Source: Paludibacteraceae bacterium
GTDB taxonomy: Bacteria; Bacteroidota; Bacteroidia; Bacteroidales; Paludibacteraceae
Assembly: GCA_017559505.1 (NCBI GenBank)
Contig: JAFYSF010000056.1
Span: 17,118 to 81,117 of the forward strand
Direction of reading: 5' to 3'
DNA: 64,000 nucleotides
Shown: positions 21,114-29,636 of the stretch, piece by piece
How positions within the stretch are numbered: position 1 is the stretch's first letter
Layout of the letters: every line of letters begins with the position of its first letter
Position numbers and translations under genes: made by a program
Notes under the pieces: generated by a model
Told to the model about the DNA's origin: nothing
The model's input: only the letters and a program-made list of their open reading frames with translations
Database searches by the model: none

Positions 21114-22280
21114 ATGAAAGATTTTGAATTAGTTGCCAAAACCTACTACGGTTTAGAAGAAATTTTGGCAAAAGAACTCACCGAATTAGGTGCCAACAAC
21201 GTAACTATCGGCCGCCGCGCCGTATCATTCACAGGCGATAAAGCTCTGATGTACAAAACCAACCTACATCTCCGCACAGCAATCCGCATATTAAAACCTA
21301 TCCTAAAATTCAAAGCTACGGATGCCGACATGGTTTACGACAAGGTAAAAGCTTTCGATTGGAGCAAATTCATGACCGTAAAGACTACTTTTGCCATCGA
21401 TGCAACTGTCAATTCCGAAAGCTTCCGCCACTCTAAGTTCGTAGCATATAGAGTAAAAGACGCTATTGTTGACCAATTCATGGAACGCGAAAACCACCGC
21501 CCAAGTGTCCGCATCAACAATCCCGACCTATTCATAAACGTACATATCTCGCACGACGAATGCACCCTCTCGCTCGACTCTTCTGGCGAAAGCCTCCACA
21601 AACGTGGCTACCGCAATTCTCAAAACGAAGCCCCTATCTCTGAGGCTCTTGCAGCTGGTATGCTCCTCATGGCTGGCTGGAATGGCGAGACTGATTTCGT
21701 CGACCCTATGTGCGGTTCAGGCACATTCCTCATCGAAGCTGCCCTCATCGCGCTCAACATCCCACCTTGCATCTATCGCAAATCTTTTGCTTTCGAAAAA
21801 TGGAACGACTTCGACGCCGACCTCTTCGACAACATCTATAACGACGATAGTTGCGAACGTGAATTTACTCACAAAATCTATGGCTACGATATCAACAAAC
21901 GCACCGTTGAGATTGCAAATGAGAATATTAAGTCAGCTGGTCTCTCTAAATATATCGAAATAAAACAACGCCCTATCGCAGAGTTTGAACCAATGCCACA
22001 AAAGGCACTTATGGTCACCAACCCTCCTTATGGCGAACGTATCTTGTCTGACGACCTATTCAACCTCTATCGCCAAATCGGCTCTGCCTTGAAGCATGGT
22101 TTCGTTGGCAACGAAGCGTGGGTCATCTCTTCTCACACCGACTGCCTTGCTGCCATCGGCATGAAACCATCTAAAAAAGTAGAACTCCGCAACGGTGCCC
22201 TCGACTGCGAATATTGGAAATACGAAATCTTCGCCGGCAAACGCAACGACTTCGTCCGCAAGAAAAAAGAGAAAAAATAA
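21114..22280 (+). CDS. THUMP-domain SAM-dependent RNA methyltransferase (RlmL/YcbY-like N-terminal half)
   Basis: 388 residues. The N-terminal ferredoxin-like plus THUMP part (to about residue 160) is followed by a class I methyltransferase domain with SAM-site motif VDPMCGSGTFLIEAAL and the catalytic NPPYGER motif typical of N2-guanine or N6-adenine methylation of RNA. Family relatives methylate G2445 of 23S rRNA; the exact target is inferred. Basic C-terminus RKKKEKK. It runs 12 bp before the PIG-L gene. Confidence 0.87.
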   Translation: MKDFELVAKTYYGLEEILAKELTELGANNVTIGRRAVSFTGDKALMYKTNLHLRTAIRILKPILKFKATDADMVYDKVKAFDWSKFMTVKTTFAIDATVNSESFRHSKFVAYRVKDAIVDQFMERENHRPSVRINNPDLFINVHISHDECTLSLDSSGESLHKRGYRNSQNEAPISEALAAGMLLMAGWNGETDFVDPMCGSGTFLIEAALIALNIPPCIYRKSFAFEKWNDFDADLFDNIYNDDSCEREFTHKIYGYDINKRTVEIANENIKSAGLSKYIEIKQRPIAEFEPMPQKALMVTNPPYGERILSDDLFNLYRQIGSALKHGFVGNEAWVISSHTDCLAAIGMKPSKKVELRNGALDCEYWKYEIFAGKRNDFVRKKKEKK

Positions 22281-22292
22281 TAAATCATATTT

Positions 22293-23012
22293 ATGAAAAC
22301 AAACAAATTGATTTTAAGGGTTATAATTTGTTTGATTCTAATCCCTTGCTCACTAATTGCCCAAGAAAATTGGCTCAATGGCTACAAAAAAGTTCTCGTT
22401 ATCGGTGCTCACCCCGACGACCCTGAAACTATGTGCGGAGGTACAATGCTCAAACTCAAAACCATGGGTGCAGAGGTAGTGTCGGTATATCTCACTTCTG
22501 GCGAAGCTGGCATCAAAGGCAAAAATCACGAAGAGGCTCGCTCCATCCGTCAAACCGAAGCGCGCCATGCCTGCGAAGTTATGGGCGTGAAAGCCGAATT
22601 TCTTACTCAAATCGATGGCAATGCCGAAGTCAACAAAGAGCGCTATGCCGAGATGAAAGCACTCATTGAACGCGAAAAGCCCGATATGGTCATCACCCAT
22701 TGGCCTATTGACTCTCACCGCGACCACCGTGTCTGTGCCGTACTCGTCTATGACGCATGGCGTCAATCGGGCTATAGTTTCGACCTCTATTATGGCGAAG
22801 TAATGACAGGCATCCAAACTCAAAACTTCACCCCAACTCTACTGGTCGACATCACCGACTACAAAGCACAAAAAGAGAAAGCCTACATGTGCCACGAAAG
22901 TCAAGGCATGGCCGATATCAAGCCCTACCACGATGCCATGAAGCGCATGCGTGGCATGGAACACCAAACCCATCACGCCGAAGCCTTCATCAAACAAAAT
23001 TGGGGCAAATAA
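22293..23012 (+). CDS. Secreted PIG-L/LmbE-family deacetylase
   Basis: Zinc-dependent N-acetylglucosaminyl deacetylase-like protein, 239 residues, with an N-terminal signal peptide (LILRVIICLILIPCSLIAQ). Zinc-binding motifs are GAHPDDPE near residue 40 and HRDHR near residue 150. Substrate unknown; related proteins remove acetyl groups from GlcNAc conjugates. Probably co-transcribed with the upstream methyltransferase. A terminator hairpin follows. Confidence 0.88.
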   Translation: MKTNKLILRVIICLILIPCSLIAQENWLNGYKKVLVIGAHPDDPETMCGGTMLKLKTMGAEVVSVYLTSGEAGIKGKNHEEARSIRQTEARHACEVMGVKAEFLTQIDGNAEVNKERYAEMKALIEREKPDMVITHWPIDSHRDHRVCAVLVYDAWRQSGYSFDLYYGEVMTGIQTQNFTPTLLVDITDYKAQKEKAYMCHESQGMADIKPYHDAMKRMRGMEHQTHHAEAFIKQNWGK

Positions 23013-23046
23013 CAACAAACACAAATTCCCCCCTCCCAATAAACCT

Positions 23047-23088
23047 AAAAAACCGACGATTAACCCAGTGTTAATCGTCGGTTTTTTT
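23047..23088 (+). terminator. Terminator of the PIG-L operon (GACGATTAAC stem, loop CCAGT)
   Basis: Stem CCGACGATTAAC / GTTAATCGTCGG, loop CCAGT at 23065-23069, and a run of seven T. The same stem with an inverted loop lies at 24478-24516. Confidence 0.9.
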
Positions 23089-23121
23089 AGTATAAAATCA
23101 CCTATTTTATTCACTTCTATT

Positions 23122-23163
23122 AAGTATAATGGGTAAAAAACGTATTTTTTATCCATTATACTT
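23122..23163. promoter_or_regulatory. 19-bp inverted repeat upstream of ATPase gene 1
   Basis: Arms 23122-23140 and 23145-23163 match at 18 of 19 positions around a 4-base centre. The right arm touches the putative -33 element of the ATPase promoter, so it could be an operator; a hairpin in RNA is also possible. Confidence 0.6.
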
Positions 23164-23192
23164 GCATATATTGAATAAAAATCGTAATTTCG
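23161..23192 (+). promoter_or_regulatory. Possible promoter of ATPase gene 1
   Basis: CTTG, 20 bp, TAATTTCG; the -7 deviates from TAnnTTTG by one exchange. It lies 27 bp before the start codon. Confidence 0.45.
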
Positions 23193-23218
23193 CAGTCGAA
23201 ATATAATGATACAAAAAT

Positions 23219-24463
23219 ATGAAAAGTATATTGTTAAATCAACTTGAAGAACGTAACAGACTATTAAGTCAGCAATACGTTGAACGAATAAACAACTACG
23301 ACATACAATCCTTATTACAAAACCCAATGATAAAACTTATCACAGGGCCTCGCCGTGTCGGTAAATCTGTATTTGCACTCATAATGCTCAAGCAAACTAA
23401 TTTTGCATATCTCAATTTCGACGACAACCAACTATTAAACAATTGGGACGAAAATTTAGTAATGCACACCCTACAAGAAATATATCCAGATTATAAATAT
23501 CTATTATTAGACGAAGTCCAAAACCTCAAAGATTGGGACTTATGGGTTAGCACTCTCTATCGCAGAGGCTACAATCTTATCATTACAGGTAGCAATGCCC
23601 GCATGTTAAGCCAAGAAATGGCAACCGTCTTAACTGGGAGATACATCCCTATCATGATGCTACCCTTCAGTTTACAAGAAACATTACAATTACATAACAT
23701 AAAGCTATTCAACATACCAGAAGAAAAAAAAGCAGAAAGCGACCTTCTTCAAGAAGAATATCTATATCAAGGAGGATATCCCGAAGTAGCAAAAGTTCGC
23801 AGCATCTCCCGAACATATTTAAGTACATTATATGACTCAATACTCCTAAAAGACATCGCTCAACGCCATAAGATTCGCAAAACTGAAGAGTTATACACAA
23901 TAGCAGGATACCTATTAGCTAATTTCTGCAATCTATTTACAACAAACGACTTAACTGCAGAATTTGGCATGAAAAGCGTTACAACCACACAAAAATACCT
24001 CAATTATCTCAACGAACCGTATCTATTCTTCTATCTACAACGCTTCAACAATAAATTCAAAGTAATGAAAAAAGCGGCTCGTAAAGTATATGTTGTTGAC
24101 AATGGTTTTATCGACAATGTAGGTTTCCAATTATCCGAAAACAAAGGTCGTCTTCTTGAAAATCAAACATTCATAGAACTAATACGACAAGGTTACAACA
24201 CCGAAACCTCGATATTCTACTATCATTCGCGCAACAATAAAGAGGTCGATTTCGTCACTCGCAAAGGCACAAAAGTAGAACGACTAATACAAGTATGTTA
24301 CGACCTTTCATCCGAAAAAACACGCAAACGCGAAATTGACTCCCTCCTTGAGTGCGCCGAGGAACTACGTTGCAACAACCTATACATAGTCACCTACAAT
24401 CAAGAAGAAACAATACAAATAGGCACACAACAAATTCAAGTCATCCCGTTTCATAAACTTTAA
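23219..24463 (+). CDS. AAA ATPase with DUF4143 domain (ATPase 1)
   Basis: 414 residues. P-loop GPRRVGKS at 43-50, Walker B YLLLDEVQ at 94-101, sensor-like ITGSNARML near 122-130, then a winged-helix region and a C-terminal DUF4143 domain of PD-(D/E)XK-like fold. The acidic residue in EVDF is kept, but the usual E-x-K is IQVCYD, so nuclease activity is unlikely. The cellular role of the family is unsettled. The gene is flanked by two near-identical terminator hairpins, giving it the appearance of an inserted cassette. Confidence 0.88.
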   Translation: MKSILLNQLEERNRLLSQQYVERINNYDIQSLLQNPMIKLITGPRRVGKSVFALIMLKQTNFAYLNFDDNQLLNNWDENLVMHTLQEIYPDYKYLLLDEVQNLKDWDLWVSTLYRRGYNLIITGSNARMLSQEMATVLTGRYIPIMMLPFSLQETLQLHNIKLFNIPEEKKAESDLLQEEYLYQGGYPEVAKVRSISRTYLSTLYDSILLKDIAQRHKIRKTEELYTIAGYLLANFCNLFTTNDLTAEFGMKSVTTTQKYLNYLNEPYLFFYLQRFNNKFKVMKKAARKVYVVDNGFIDNVGFQLSENKGRLLENQTFIELIRQGYNTETSIFYYHSRNNKEVDFVTRKGTKVERLIQVCYDLSSEKTRKREIDSLLECAEELRCNNLYIVTYNQEETIQIGTQQIQVIPFHKL

Positions 24464-24477
24464 AACTCAATAAACCT

Positions 24478-24516
24478 AAAAAAACCGACGATTAACACTG
24501 GGTTAATCGTCGGTTT
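24478..24516. terminator. Bidirectional terminator (GACGATTAAC stem, loop ACTGG)
   Basis: Same stem as 23047-23088, but the loop ACTGG (24497-24501) is the reverse complement of CCAGT. A-run left and T-run right; it serves the convergent ATPase 1 and HEPN genes. Confidence 0.9.
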
Positions 24517-24535
24517 TATTTTTTGAAATACTAAA

Positions 24536-24934
24536 TCAAAGTCCAATATACGCAATAATCTTTTTAATTAAATTATGTGTCGGCTCAATCATAGGCAACA
24601 CCTCGTCCTCTGAAGTTTGATACACACAGCAACAATCGCCTTTTTCTCTTATAGTTTGCAACCGAGAATACAATCGTCCATCAGCAACATCAAAAATCCT
24701 CGTTCCCACATAATATTGACCAAACATAAGAATTGTACCTTTATGCGTATTCACACTATGCCCATCATTTATCAACAAAGCCAATACTGCATGAAATATA
24801 GCACAATACAAGCAATTAGCCACACTATCCCAATAGCCCAAATTCTTCAATGCCTCTATTTGAGACATCATTGATTGTGCCTTTTTCATTTCAAATCGCA
24901 CAATAATTCTGCGTTCCTCAATCGTTAATCCCAT
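24536..24934 (-). CDS. Orphan HEPN-domain protein
   Basis: 132 residues, all helical. The pattern around residues 34-75 (YWDSVANCLYCAIFHAV, then NTHKGTILMFGQYYV) and the LYSRLQTIREKGD segment match the HEPN family normally paired with a minimal nucleotidyltransferase as a toxin-antitoxin pair. No such partner lies next to it, and the Rx4-6H RNase motif is not apparent. It may be a solitary antitoxin-like or nucleotide-binding HEPN. Function not established. Confidence 0.75.
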   Translation of the reverse strand: MGLTIEERRIIVRFEMKKAQSMMSQIEALKNLGYWDSVANCLYCAIFHAVLALLINDGHSVNTHKGTILMFGQYYVGTRIFDVADGRLYSRLQTIREKGDCCCVYQTSEDEVLPMIEPTHNLIKKIIAYIGL

Positions 24935-25036
24935 TGCAATACTATTTTATTAAATTCAACATTCCCTCCAAAAACATCTTTACCCTCCCATTTTTTATTT
25001 ATACAAATAGTATTCCAAACAAATAATAGAACCACA

Positions 25037-25073
25037 AAAAAAACGACGATTAACTCTCGAAAAGTTAATCGTC
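25037..25073 (-). terminator. Terminator of the M20-like peptidase gene
   Basis: Stem GACGATTAACT / AGTTAATCGTC with loop CTCGAAA and a run of T on the minus strand; shares the GACGATTAAC stem of the two hairpins flanking ATPase 1. Confidence 0.8.
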
Positions 25074-25089
25074 ATTATTTATATTTATA

Positions 25090-25815
25090 CTAAAAACTAC
25101 TCCTTAAAAATGACTTTACAAAGTCTAAACAATTCTTCAATTCTGAGAATCGGGTATATTCACTATTTTTATGAGCATTGTAATATCCACAACTAACATT
25201 ACAAACTGGGATGTTTAAGCCTCGCATTTTCAGTTCAACAACATCAGTTTTTCCACCTTCAACCATTTCATATCCATATTTTTGAAGAATCGGCTGTGAA
25301 ATAAAATCAGAATTACATAATTCTATGCCTCCTTTACCTATACAAACAACATCAGACGCACCTTTTCGGTCGCATTCAATTATGTATTTAACATTATCGA
25401 AAAAAGAGAGGTCGCAAGCACGCGCTCCACGACATCCAGCCAAATCGCCATCTCGTTCTTCTTGTACAAATAAGGCAACTTTCAAAACAGGCTCAGTCTG
25501 CAAGAGATTTAAGACAATCCAAAGTCCATTTTTATCATCAGCACCACAGCCTACTCTATTCCATAGTTCATTCACCGCATATATAATGTCACCCTCGACA
25601 ACCACTTCACGCTGACATGGTGCGTGAATTTCATCGAGATGAGCCGCCACACAAGGATATAGGTCGGCAACTCCTTTTGTAATAAATAAGTTCCCTATAG
25701 CATCAGTTTCGACAGAAATAGGAAGTTGCTGCAATGAATCGAGTAAGAAAGATTTAATTTTATCCTCTTTACCCGATTTTGAATTTATTTTGTATAATTG
25801 AGTTAGTAAATGCAT
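25090..25815 (-). CDS. M20/M28-like zinc aminopeptidase
   Basis: 241 residues, shorter than typical M20 peptidases because the dimerisation domain is missing. Candidate metal ligands: His in AAHLDE near residue 59, Asp in GCGADDKNG, the QEERDG acidic pair, Asp in ECDRKG, and His in AHKNSEY near the C-terminus. No signal peptide. The substrate is unknown; a cytoplasmic peptidase role is inferred. Confidence 0.75.
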   Translation of the reverse strand: MHLLTQLYKINSKSGKEDKIKSFLLDSLQQLPISVETDAIGNLFITKGVADLYPCVAAHLDEIHAPCQREVVVEGDIIYAVNELWNRVGCGADDKNGLWIVLNLLQTEPVLKVALFVQEERDGDLAGCRGARACDLSFFDNVKYIIECDRKGASDVVCIGKGGIELCNSDFISQPILQKYGYEMVEGGKTDVVELKMRGLNIPVCNVSCGYYNAHKNSEYTRFSELKNCLDFVKSFLRSSF

Positions 25816-26226
25816 GGTTTTTCAGGAAATTTTGCCATTTTTCAGGGGGATTTTTGGTATTTTTTGTGCTATTTTTTAGATGCCCAAAAAGTTAATATGC
25901 TGATTTTCTGAGAAATAAACAAATAAGAACACCGAACTTTGCAACTTACAAAGTTTACAAAGTAACTCAACGCATTGATTATCTTTATATTATCAAAAAT
26001 TTTATTCGTTATATTTTTATCCATAAAAACATATATTAATCTAATAATAAAAGACTTAGCTTGAACTTTGCAACTTTGCAATTGCAAAGTTCGATTTTTT
26101 AGATCATAACTTTGTAAAGATTGCAAGTATATGATGTAAATGTGGCTGTTTGCTACGGAGCAGTTTGCTTGCACCTTGCTTGAGTTTAAGATAAAATAAT
26201 AAATTGTACGATTTATAATAAAAAAG
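25816..26226. other. 411-bp gene-free spacer with AACTTTGCA palindromes
   Basis: No convincing gene. A 14-bp direct repeat GAACTTTGCAACTT occurs at 25934-25947 and 26063-26076; the latter starts an 11-bp palindrome (26063-26073 with 26082-26092). At 26165-26184 lies a 20-bp sequence also found in the leader of the MscS-type gene (1861-1880). Small minus-strand frames here show no coding character. Confidence 0.6.
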
Positions 26227-27936
26227 TTAATCGATATAATCTCTCATACCAAAATCATGACCTTTTCTACGAGTTACCATTTCAGAAGGTAATGTTTTTT
26301 GGACATCAGGTTCGAATGCATAATTAAATACGTCTGCTATAGTTTTTATAACATTCAAAAATGTATTATTAAAAATATAAACAAAGCACTCTATTCTTAA
26401 AGTAAAAACATTTTCGGCTTTAATAAAATGAGCTATATTTGCAGAACTAACAGCATACCATTCATTTTTATCAGCGTGCAAATCAAACTTTTCTGAAATT
26501 TCAGCCTCCATTTTATTATACATTTTATCAAAAGCTTCGTAATTAACAATACGAGCTTTCGGATCATCGTATGAAGCATCGTGCTTTTTAGAGTTATAAC
26601 AAAAATGGAATTGCGTTGGTCTATTTCTCAAGCCAGTTGCGCCCAAAATTGGTATAACCCAACTATCTGGTTTTGAAGACAAACGATTTATATCCTCAAT
26701 AAATAATTTCAAATTAGGACAATCATCGACATTTGTAATATTATAATAAGTAGTTGGATCGTCAGGATTGGTTTCAATATCCTTTGCAACATAATTAAAA
26801 CCACCCAATTTAGCAATATGATAAGCTAACCAACTTGACATTGGTTCAGAATATCCAGATGTACTAACTATAGTCACTTTAGAACCTCTATCTATACATG
26901 CCCCATACGGAGTATTAGAGAAATAATTGATAACAACCAAATTGTCTTTTGGATTATCTTGAGGGTTAGATGCCTCTGCCAAATTATACAGATGGAGACA
27001 GTCTGAAGCTTCTACTGCTTTAATTATATCATCTTCAGCAATAAATTTACGAGTTGTGATAGTTTTAATCTGCTTATAACGAGGTACACAAAACAAATTT
27101 GTATGCTGTTGATCTTTTTCAAATTTAAATAAGCGCACAATGCGTTCTATATTATCAGAAATCTCTTTTTCTTTAGCGTCTTCTTCCATTACTTCAGTAA
27201 ATGCTGAACCGATGAGACCGGCAGGTACGGCGAAGATAGCGATACCGAGGATACCGATGATAGTGGCGATTAAACGCCCAACGAGAGTAATAGGAGGAGT
27301 GTCGGCAAAATTACCTGGATCGCCAATATACTGAGCAAAAGCCCAAACAACTGACGTCCAACCATTAGCATAAACCTCTGGTTGCGCTTCGTGTTCGACA
27401 AAAAACAATATGAACGATAGAATAAGAGTCACGATAGAGAGGAACTGAAGGGAAACAATCATCTCGCGTTTTTTGGAAGATATGGCACGCGACAAAATGC
27501 TAAATGCCTTCATATAACGGAAAACACGCAAAAGGCGAGCAATACGCAATGCCTTGAGAGCTACGTAAGGCACAGGCATAAAGAAGTGGAGATAGAATGG
27601 ATAGGTAGAGAGAATGTCTATCAATCCATAGAATGTACAACAATATTTGATTCTACCCCAAAAACCTTTGTATTTATCATCGATTTGATCAGCACACCAA
27701 ATACGCAAAGTGACCTCGATAGTAAAAAATAAGGTTGTAAGTATATCAACAAAATGCAGTATTTTGCCATATTGTTCTACAACACTATCATACGTTGAGA
27801 GAAATACCTCAATAGTTGATAATACAATAAATCCAAGAATGACATAGTCTAAATAGTTATGCCACTGTTTTGTGCGTAGATTATCATCAAATACACGAGC
27901 GAGTTCTTGTTTAAGATTTTTAATTTTTGAGTTCAT
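26227..27936 (-). CDS. Voltage-gated-type ion channel with unusual filter and large cytoplasmic domain
   Basis: 569 residues. Residues about 25-250 form a six-helix channel: S1-S3, an arginine-rich S4 (ALKALRIARLLRVFRYMKAF, 126-145), S5, pore loop and S6. Where potassium channels have TVGYG, this protein has YIGDPG (203-208), so ion selectivity cannot be assumed. Residues about 270-569 form a soluble domain I do not recognise; it does not show the GxGxxG pattern of RCK/TrkA-N. It is third in a pcp-outer membrane protein-channel operon, 12 bp after its neighbour. Confidence 0.78.
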   Translation of the reverse strand: MNSKIKNLKQELARVFDDNLRTKQWHNYLDYVILGFIVLSTIEVFLSTYDSVVEQYGKILHFVDILTTLFFTIEVTLRIWCADQIDDKYKGFWGRIKYCCTFYGLIDILSTYPFYLHFFMPVPYVALKALRIARLLRVFRYMKAFSILSRAISSKKREMIVSLQFLSIVTLILSFILFFVEHEAQPEVYANGWTSVVWAFAQYIGDPGNFADTPPITLVGRLIATIIGILGIAIFAVPAGLIGSAFTEVMEEDAKEKEISDNIERIVRLFKFEKDQQHTNLFCVPRYKQIKTITTRKFIAEDDIIKAVEASDCLHLYNLAEASNPQDNPKDNLVVINYFSNTPYGACIDRGSKVTIVSTSGYSEPMSSWLAYHIAKLGGFNYVAKDIETNPDDPTTYYNITNVDDCPNLKLFIEDINRLSSKPDSWVIPILGATGLRNRPTQFHFCYNSKKHDASYDDPKARIVNYEAFDKMYNKMEAEISEKFDLHADKNEWYAVSSANIAHFIKAENVFTLRIECFVYIFNNTFLNVIKTIADVFNYAFEPDVQKTLPSEMVTRRKGHDFGMRDYID

Positions 27937-27948
27937 ATTTTTTTATTT

Positions 27949-28716
27949 TTAATTTATCAACCATGCAATGCCGAGACCGATATTGGAGTAAGATTTAGGG
28001 GCTTGGCAATTGAAAGAAGCATAGAGGTCGAGTTGAATACGTGGGTGAACAATGTAGTTGAAGCCAAAATCGAGATTAGTTTCGACTGCGGTTTTGCCAG
28101 TTGAGAGGTCATAGCGAGTGAAATAGTTGTAGCTTTCGAGGAATGCGCCGAGATTGTCAGTTATACCAAATCCGAGACAAACGGCAAGAAAAGTGGCAGG
28201 AGTAGCATCTATGCCATTCCACTCAACACCAACATTATAGCCAACATTAAACCAATCTGTTATATCATTTTGAAACAAGAGATAGAGACTTGGAGCAACA
28301 TGCATCGATTGAGCTAATTCGGTAGTAGAAGGGATAGCGAGATTTGCCATAAAACTAACGGCTGGGAGATAACGACCACCTTCGAGCATACGAATTTTAG
28401 TTCCAATGGTAAGAGGCTCGACAGCATAACTCCATGGAGCACTTGAATTTTCGGCAAGAATGCCATCATATTGCAAACGTAATTCAGCAAAATCAGATAA
28501 ACCCACACGCAACATAGCTGTTGGCAAAATAATTGCAGAAGTGGCATCGGAATAGTCCCATTGGAAACCAGTTTCGAACTGAACTTTTTTGAATGGCATA
28601 ATATCCACACCAGTAGCCATACCCGGACGGTCGGCAGAGATTACAGATTCAGACTCTTGTGCCACTAAAACTGAGAGCGACAAGAGAAATAAGAGAGAAA
28701 AAATAATACGTTTCAT
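27949..28716 (-). CDS. Outer-membrane beta-barrel protein, MetA-pathway-like transporter family
   Basis: 255 residues with a signal peptide (MKRIIFSLLFLLSLSVLVAQ) and alternating hydrophobic strands ending in an aromatic/hydrophobic C-terminus, as in small outer-membrane barrels. The start ADRPGMATG resembles the family named after phenol-degradation transporters, which is common in Bacteroidota and of unclear role. Its first bases overlap the pcp stop by 4 bp. Confidence 0.7.
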   Translation of the reverse strand: MKRIIFSLLFLLSLSVLVAQESESVISADRPGMATGVDIMPFKKVQFETGFQWDYSDATSAIILPTAMLRVGLSDFAELRLQYDGILAENSSAPWSYAVEPLTIGTKIRMLEGGRYLPAVSFMANLAIPSTTELAQSMHVAPSLYLLFQNDITDWFNVGYNVGVEWNGIDATPATFLAVCLGFGITDNLGAFLESYNYFTRYDLSTGKTAVETNLDFGFNYIVHPRIQLDLYASFNCQAPKSYSNIGLGIAWLIN

Positions 28717-29306
28717 AAAATCTTAATTATTTCGTGTAAAACAATTTGCATTTGTTGTAGGGGCATAGATGGCTGTTGTGTGTCTGTGACTTGCTCTGGT
28801 AGGCGTGGAAGATGTAGAAAACCAATTTTAGTTGGCAACGACAATTTATCACACCAGTAGAGCAGTTCATAAAAAAGATGATTGCATACGTATGTGCCTG
28901 CTGAATTTGATATTATGGCAGGTATATTTTTTGCTACCACAGCATGTTGTATAGCTTTGATTGGTAAAGATGAAAAATAGGCATTTTTGCCATCTACGTG
29001 GATTAGTTCATCAATAGGAGTATAACCACTATTGTCGGCAGTGCGGGCATCATCAAGGTTCAATGCCACTCGTTCGATGCGGATAGAGTCGCCGGTGCAT
29101 TGTCCGAAAGCTAATACAATATCAGGGTTGTATTGCTTAAGTATCTCTGGCACAAGATTTGACACAGCCTTAAATTCGACAGGCAATAGTAACTTAATAG
29201 ACTCAAAATCACTTGTAGTATTCTTGAAAGAATCTACAAGTGACCAAGATGAGTTTATTTTATACTCATGAAAAGGTTCAAAGCCAGTAAGTAATATGCG
29301 TTTCAA
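28713..29306 (-). CDS. pcp: Pyroglutamyl-peptidase I (C15)
   Basis: Removes N-terminal pyroglutamate from peptides. 197 residues, close to the usual length of about 210. Starts KRILLTGFEPF; the catalytic triad is visible as Glu in RIERVALNLDDAR, Cys in GTYVCNHLFYELL and His in IGFLHLP. First gene of the operon with the barrel protein and the channel. Confidence 0.92.
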   Translation of the reverse strand: MKRILLTGFEPFHEYKINSSWSLVDSFKNTTSDFESIKLLLPVEFKAVSNLVPEILKQYNPDIVLAFGQCTGDSIRIERVALNLDDARTADNSGYTPIDELIHVDGKNAYFSSLPIKAIQHAVVAKNIPAIISNSAGTYVCNHLFYELLYWCDKLSLPTKIGFLHLPRLPEQVTDTQQPSMPLQQMQIVLHEIIKIL

Positions 29307-29463
29307 AATAGTTATATATAAACAAAATAAATTAGAAAAAACTTGTATAATTCAAAAAAACTCAGTAACTCTGTACGCTATTCTGTTATGATTATAACAA
29401 TTCAAATATTCTTTAGTATATTTCTGAATTTAAATTTATCGTAATTATTGTTACTATAATATT

Positions 29464-29548
29464 TTGCTTAACCTATTAAGCAGATTTGCTATGAAATTGC
29501 TTAATCTATTAAGCAAATTTATTGAAAATTATTTGTTTTATTAAGCAA
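29464..29548 (+). promoter_or_regulatory. Triple palindrome array upstream of ATPase 2
   Basis: Three 20-bp sites at 29464, 29497 and 29529; the best is TTGCTTAATCTATTAAGCAA. Spacings are 33 and 32 bp. The third site overlaps the -33 element of the ATPase promoter, as expected of a repressor operator. The same layout with the same spacings occurs at 31328-31412. The rest of the 29307-29636 spacer shows no gene. Confidence 0.8.
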
Positions 29549-29563
29549 AAATTTGTAACTTTG
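29532..29563 (+). promoter_or_regulatory. Promoter of ATPase gene 2
   Basis: TTTG, 20 bp, TAACTTTG; -33 lies inside the third palindrome. It is about 74 bp before the start codon. Confidence 0.75.
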
Positions 29564-29636
29564 CGACAAATTTATGGCAAACTTGCCACAAAAAAGAAAT
29601 ATAATAGCAAATAAAAACGAGTAAATGCTTGAATAA

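Noticed and set aside
23122..23163. Terminator reading of the inverted repeat before ATPase 1
   Set aside because: A better terminator with a T-run already lies at 23047-23088; this repeat ends in CTTGCA and overlaps the promoter.
25869..26174. 101-codon minus-strand ORF between the ion channel and the peptidase
   Set aside because: Built from repeated AACTTTGCA sequence, low-complexity and AT-rich, with no recognisable protein features.
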